In this document: positions 4,415-7,269 of the stretch, piece by piece | How positions within the stretch are numbered: the stretch's first letter is position 1 | Layout of the letters: every line of letters starts with the position of its first letter | NCBI GenBank assembly: GCA_030602105.1 | Contig: JAUWAK010000054.1 | Coordinates: 1 to 7,269 of the forward strand | Source: Candidatus Aerophobota bacterium | Lineage (GTDB): Bacteria > Aerophobota > Aerophobia > Aerophobales > AE-B3A | DNA: 7,269 nt | Direction of reading: 5' to 3' | Position numbers and translations under genes: made by a program | Notes under the pieces: generated by a model | Told to the model about the DNA's origin: nothing | What the model saw: the letters and a program-made list of their open reading frames with translations, nothing else | Databases searched by the model: none

Positions 4415-5107
4415 GTGCCGAGATTCAGAGTCCCCGAGGCGACGATTGAACGTTTGTCAATCTATTTGAGAAGTATAAGAGGCCTAAACGAGACAAGAAT
4501 CCTTCCCTCTCAGGAACTGGCAGAGTTAGTAGGCACCTCCGATGCACAGGTAAGAAGGGACCTATCCTATTTTGGCGAGTTTGGAGTTCCCGGTCAGGGA
4601 TATCGGGTAGGAAAATTGAAGGAAGAAATCTCCCGCATCCTTGGGGTAGATAGCATCTGGTGGATAGCTCTGGTGGGAGTAGGAAATTTAGGAGCGGCCC
4701 TTCTTGCCTATCCAGGATTCAAGCGGCAGGGACTTAGAATAAAAGCAGCCTTTGACAATGATTTATCCAAGATAGGAAAGATTTGGCAGGGGGTGAGAAT
4801 CCAGGACGTAGAAAAGATTCCCGAGGTTCTGTCCAGCCAGGGAATAAAGATGGGGGTCATAGCCACTCCGGTCAGCGCTGCACAAGAGGTAACCGACAAA
4901 TTGATAGAAGGGGGAGTGAAGGGGATTTTGAATTTCGCTCCCGTTAGAATCCTTATCCCGGAGGGGGTAAAGTTAAGGAATGTGGATCTGAGTATAGAAC
5001 TGAGCGCTCTATCTTATTTCTTGGGGAATACAGGAGTTTCGGGAGAGGCGAAAGAAATTCTCGGGACGAGACAGCAAACTGAGCAAACTAAAAAGGATAG
5101 AGAATGA
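4415..5107 (+). CDS. rex: Redox-sensing transcriptional repressor Rex
   Basis: Rex binds DNA when NAD+ is high and releases it on binding NADH, controlling fermentative and energy-metabolism genes. The 230-residue protein has the N-terminal winged helix (1-78), including TSDAQVRRDLSYFGEFGVPG (41-60), almost invariant in the family. The NAD(H)-binding Rossmann fold follows, with GVGNLG (88-93), AFDND (112-116) and VIATPVSAAQEV (148-159). The C-terminal domain-swap helix is VDLSIELSALSYFL (190-203). A polar tail of ~20 residues (211-230) makes it slightly longer than usual. It starts at GTG behind a strong ribosome site. Its stop overlaps the hdrC start by four bases (ATGA), so the regulator is the first gene of the hdr operon. 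Autoregulation through the TGTGA-type sites upstream is likely but not shown. Confidence 0.97.
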   Translation: MPRFRVPEATIERLSIYLRSIRGLNETRILPSQELAELVGTSDAQVRRDLSYFGEFGVPGQGYRVGKLKEEISRILGVDSIWWIALVGVGNLGAALLAYPGFKRQGLRIKAAFDNDLSKIGKIWQGVRIQDVEKIPEVLSSQGIKMGVIATPVSAAQEVTDKLIEGGVKGILNFAPVRILIPEGVKLRNVDLSIELSALSYFLGNTGVSGEAKEILGTRQQTEQTKKDRE

Positions 5108-5667
5108 AGTATGCGATCGCTTCCGAGAAAGTAAGGCGCACATTTGCCAAACAAATTGAGAAAATAAGTGGAGAGAGGATAAGCCTCTGCTATCAATGTG
5201 GTAAGTGTTCGGCAGGTTGTCCGGTGGCTTATGCCATGGACTACCTTCCTAGTCAAATCACTCGTTTTGCTCAACTGGGCATGGTAGAAAAGCTAATGCA
5301 GAGCTCTACCATCTGGATTTGCGCTTCTTGTAAAACGTGTAGTGTTAGGTGTCCACGGGGAATTGAGCTGGCAAAGATTATGGATGCTTTCAGGATTCTG
5401 GCCAAACGGCGAGGAATCGTACCTAAAGGACAGATTGCGCCTCTCTTCGATGGAATATTCTTGGGGTCAATTGAAAAGTACGGCCGCCTCCATGAGATGG
5501 GCCTTATCTCCAAACTGAATATTGCTTCTGGCCGACCCTTTAAAGACCTTTCTCTCTTACCAATAATGCTAAGAAAGGGCAAAATCAGATTTGTACCCGA
5601 AAAGGTTAATTCTCCCAGGGAAGTAAGGAATCTGATCCGTAAAGTTGAGGAATTGGAGTCCAAGTAA
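5104..5667 (+). CDS. hdrC: Heterodisulfide reductase subunit C-like iron-sulfur protein (HdrC)
   Basis: HdrC is the two-[4Fe-4S] electron-carrying subunit between flavoprotein HdrA and catalytic HdrB. The 187-residue protein has two ferredoxin motifs, CYQCGKCSAGCP (C29, C32, C35, C39) and CASCKTCSVRCP (C73, C76, C79, C83), both with intact C-x2-C-x2-C-x3-C-P spacing. The region LPSQITRFAQLGM between them is typical of HdrC. The remaining ~100 residues are soluble, with no membrane segment, so it is the cytoplasmic HdrC type rather than a DsrM/HdrE-like membrane partner. The ATG lies in the rex stop (ATGA), with AAGGA (5093-5097) six bases upstream. It overlaps hdrB by one base (TAATG). In bacteria HdrABC complexes take part in flavin-based electron bifurcation or sulfur metabolism; the substrate here is not known. 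Confidence 0.93.
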   Translation: MKYAIASEKVRRTFAKQIEKISGERISLCYQCGKCSAGCPVAYAMDYLPSQITRFAQLGMVEKLMQSSTIWICASCKTCSVRCPRGIELAKIMDAFRILAKRRGIVPKGQIAPLFDGIFLGSIEKYGRLHEMGLISKLNIASGRPFKDLSLLPIMLRKGKIRFVPEKVNSPREVRNLIRKVEELESK

Positions 5668-6536
5668 TGAAAGTAGCTTACTATCCTGGTTGCGCGCTAC
5701 ACGCGACAGCCAAAGAGTATGATGACTCCTGTCAATTGGTTTTCAAGGAATTGGGGGTAAAATTGCAAGAAATCCCGGGATGGATTTGTTGCGGAGCAAC
5801 CCCTGCTCACCTGACCAGTCATTTGCTTGGTGTGGCTCTACCCTGCAAGAACCTCATCTTAGCAGACGAGATGGGCTTAGATACCGTGATTGCACCTTGT
5901 GCGGCTTGTTTTAACCGACTCAAAGTCGCCGACCAAGAGGTGAAAGAGGACCTGGAGCTCAAAAAAGACGTGGAGAAAGTGCTAGGTAGACCATATAGTG
6001 GAAGGGTAGAGATCAAACATCCTTTGGAAATAATAGTTCAGGACATTGGGCTAGAAAAGGTGAGAAAAATGGTTAGGCGAGAGCTCGAGGGACTGAGGGT
6101 AGCTTCCTACTATGGGTGTCTATTAGTACGTCCCCCAGAGGCGGTTGGCTTTGATGATCCTGAAGACCCCCAGTCTCTGGATAACCTTGTCACTACTCTG
6201 GGAGGAGAAGCCCTGCCCTGGGCTTTCAAGACGGAATGCTGTGGAGCATCATTTTCTTTATCAGAGACAGACATAGTTTTTCAATTGTCAGGCGAGATCT
6301 TGAATGAGGCTCTGGAGGCGGGAGCGGAATGTATAGTGGTTGCCTGTCCTCTGTGCCAATCTAACCTGGATCTCAGACAAAAAGCAATTGAGAAAAGGTA
6401 TAGAAAGCGCATCAATTTGCCCGTTCTTTATTTTAGTCAGCTCTTGGGTCTAGCGTTGGGTATGAACATGCGTGAGCTTGGTCTACTTAAACACATGGTA
6501 GATCCCACCAAGCTATTGGAGAAAACGTTGGCCTAG
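5667..6536 (+). CDS. hdrB: Heterodisulfide reductase subunit B-like protein (HdrB)
   Basis: In methanogens HdrB carries two noncubane [4Fe-4S] clusters that reduce the CoM-S-S-CoB disulfide. Bacterial homologues act on other, mostly unidentified, disulfides or thiols. This 289-residue protein has two complete CCG domains: C9, C41-C42, C78 and C81, then C151, C191-C192, C227 and C230. All ten cluster ligands are therefore present and catalytic competence is expected. The opening KVAYYPGCALHATAKEYD and the CCGATP and CPLCQSNLD motifs are typical. The ATG overlaps the hdrC stop (TAATG), with GGAG (5655-5658) eight bases upstream. A 19-base gap separates it from hdrA. Because coenzymes M and B are not expected in a bacterium of this kind, the physiological disulfide is open (inference). 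Confidence 0.95.
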   Translation: MKVAYYPGCALHATAKEYDDSCQLVFKELGVKLQEIPGWICCGATPAHLTSHLLGVALPCKNLILADEMGLDTVIAPCAACFNRLKVADQEVKEDLELKKDVEKVLGRPYSGRVEIKHPLEIIVQDIGLEKVRKMVRRELEGLRVASYYGCLLVRPPEAVGFDDPEDPQSLDNLVTTLGGEALPWAFKTECCGASFSLSETDIVFQLSGEILNEALEAGAECIVVACPLCQSNLDLRQKAIEKRYRKRINLPVLYFSQLLGLALGMNMRELGLLKHMVDPTKLLEKTLA

Positions 6537-6555
6537 AAGGTTAGTGAGGAAGATA

Positions 6556-7269
6556 ATGGCACGCATAGGTGTTTTTGTCTGCCACTGTGGTACCAATATT
6601 GCGGCCACGGTTGATGTTAAGAAAGTGGCCGAGGTAGCTAAAAGTTTCCCAGGAGTAAGGTTCACCGCTGATTATCGGTATATGTGCTCTGAGCCAGGAC
6701 AAGACTTGATCCGGAAGGCGATTAGGGAGCACGGTCTAAATAGGGTCGTAGTAGCCGCTTGTTCTCCGTCCCTGCATGAGAAGACCTTCCAGAAATGCAC
6801 CGAAGATGCGGGTTTAAACCCTTATCTCTTCGAAATGGCTAACATTAGGGAACAGTGTTCCTGGGTACATGACGATAGAGAGGAGGCTACTTCAAAAGCT
6901 ACAGACATAGCCGGGGTTGCTGTGGCCAAGGCGCATAGGAACAGACCCCTGCAGACCACCTTCATACCAGTAGAGAAAAGGGTGCTAATCATCGGAGGTG
7001 GAATCTCCGGCATTCAAGCAGCTATTGATATTGCTTTTGCTGGATTTGAAGCGGTGATTGTGGAAAGAGAGCCCAGCATTGGAGGAAGGATGGCCATGTT
7101 CGACAAGACCTTTCCCACCCTGGATTGCGCTGCCTGTATCTTAACCCCCAAGATGGTAGAGGTAAGCCAAAGTGATCGTATCACATTGTACACTTATTCT
7201 GAAGTTGAAGAAGTATCTGGTTATGTAGGTAACTTCCAGGTAAGAATCAGAAGAAAGGCGCGGCTCATA
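6556..7269 (+). CDS. hdrA: Heterodisulfide reductase subunit A-like flavoprotein (HdrA), partial
   Basis: HdrA is the FAD subunit, the site of electron bifurcation in HdrABC-MvhAGD-type complexes. Only 238 codons are visible and the frame is open to the window edge, so roughly the first third of the usual protein is present. The N-terminal domain carries IGVFVCHCGTNI (C9, C11), YMCSEPGQ (C44) and AACSPSLHE (C69), characteristic HdrA motifs that probably contribute to an Fe-S site. The FAD Rossmann fold begins at VLIIGGGISGIQAA (143-156), followed by the acidic end VERE (169-172). GGRMAMFD and LDCAACILTPKM (C191, C194) are the family signature next to the flavin. No selenocysteine codon is seen in the visible part. 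The ATG has GAGGA (6546-6550) five bases upstream. Whether ferredoxin domains, an MvhD-like fusion or Flox/Mvh partners follow cannot be seen. Confidence 0.95.
   Translation, partial: MARIGVFVCHCGTNIAATVDVKKVAEVAKSFPGVRFTADYRYMCSEPGQDLIRKAIREHGLNRVVVAACSPSLHEKTFQKCTEDAGLNPYLFEMANIREQCSWVHDDREEATSKATDIAGVAVAKAHRNRPLQTTFIPVEKRVLIIGGGISGIQAAIDIAFAGFEAVIVEREPSIGGRMAMFDKTFPTLDCAACILTPKMVEVSQSDRITLYTYSEVEEVSGYVGNFQVRIRRKARLI

Noticed and set aside
5271..5663. 130-codon minus-strand frame opposite hdrC
   Set aside because: It is antisense to intact ferredoxin motifs of HdrC and has no independent support.

Overview
The window suggests a strictly anaerobic bacterium of moderate GC. The genes are ferrous-iron uptake (FeoB with a DtxR-type regulator), two Rrf2-family regulators with Fe-S-type cysteines, the NADH/NAD+ sensor Rex, and a heterodisulfide-reductase module (hdrC-hdrB-hdrA). 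Rex and Rrf2 regulators, near-consensus TTGACA/TATAAT promoters and strong Shine-Dalgarno sites show it is bacterial, not a methanogen. Sulfate reducers, acetogens and syntrophs of Firmicutes or Desulfobacterota type carry such genes, as do several uncultured phyla. The phylum cannot be fixed from this window.

Layout. Minus strand, right to left: a consensus promoter (3369-3396) drives feoB (GTG start at 3288), then a 64-residue protein with eight cysteines, then a DtxR-family repressor with a C-terminal FeoA domain. These three genes overlap one another. A separate promoter then drives a partial Rrf2 gene that leaves the window at position 1. Plus strand: a second Rrf2 gene (3587-4030) has its own consensus promoter and is divergent from feoB. 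A 384-bp stretch without a convincing gene follows; it holds a promoter, inverted repeats and two related TGTGA-N6-TCA sites. Then come rex (GTG start at 4415), hdrC, hdrB and the first 238 codons of hdrA, which runs off the right end. rex/hdrC and hdrC/hdrB overlap by 4 and 1 bases, so rex-hdrCBA looks like one transcription unit.

How it may work together (inference). FeoB imports Fe2+ and the DtxR-FeoA protein probably reports metal status. The two Rrf2 proteins flank the iron operon and carry the three-cysteine pattern of Fe-S sensors such as IscR, so they may report Fe-S supply. Rex, encoded first in the hdr operon, would tie expression of the Fe-S-rich Hdr electron-transfer complex to the NADH/NAD+ ratio. 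The elements most worth checking are the small eight-cysteine protein inside the feo operon, the 19-bp tandem repeat that duplicates the feoB -35 box, the palindrome in the feoB leader, and the structured leader of rex-hdrCBA.
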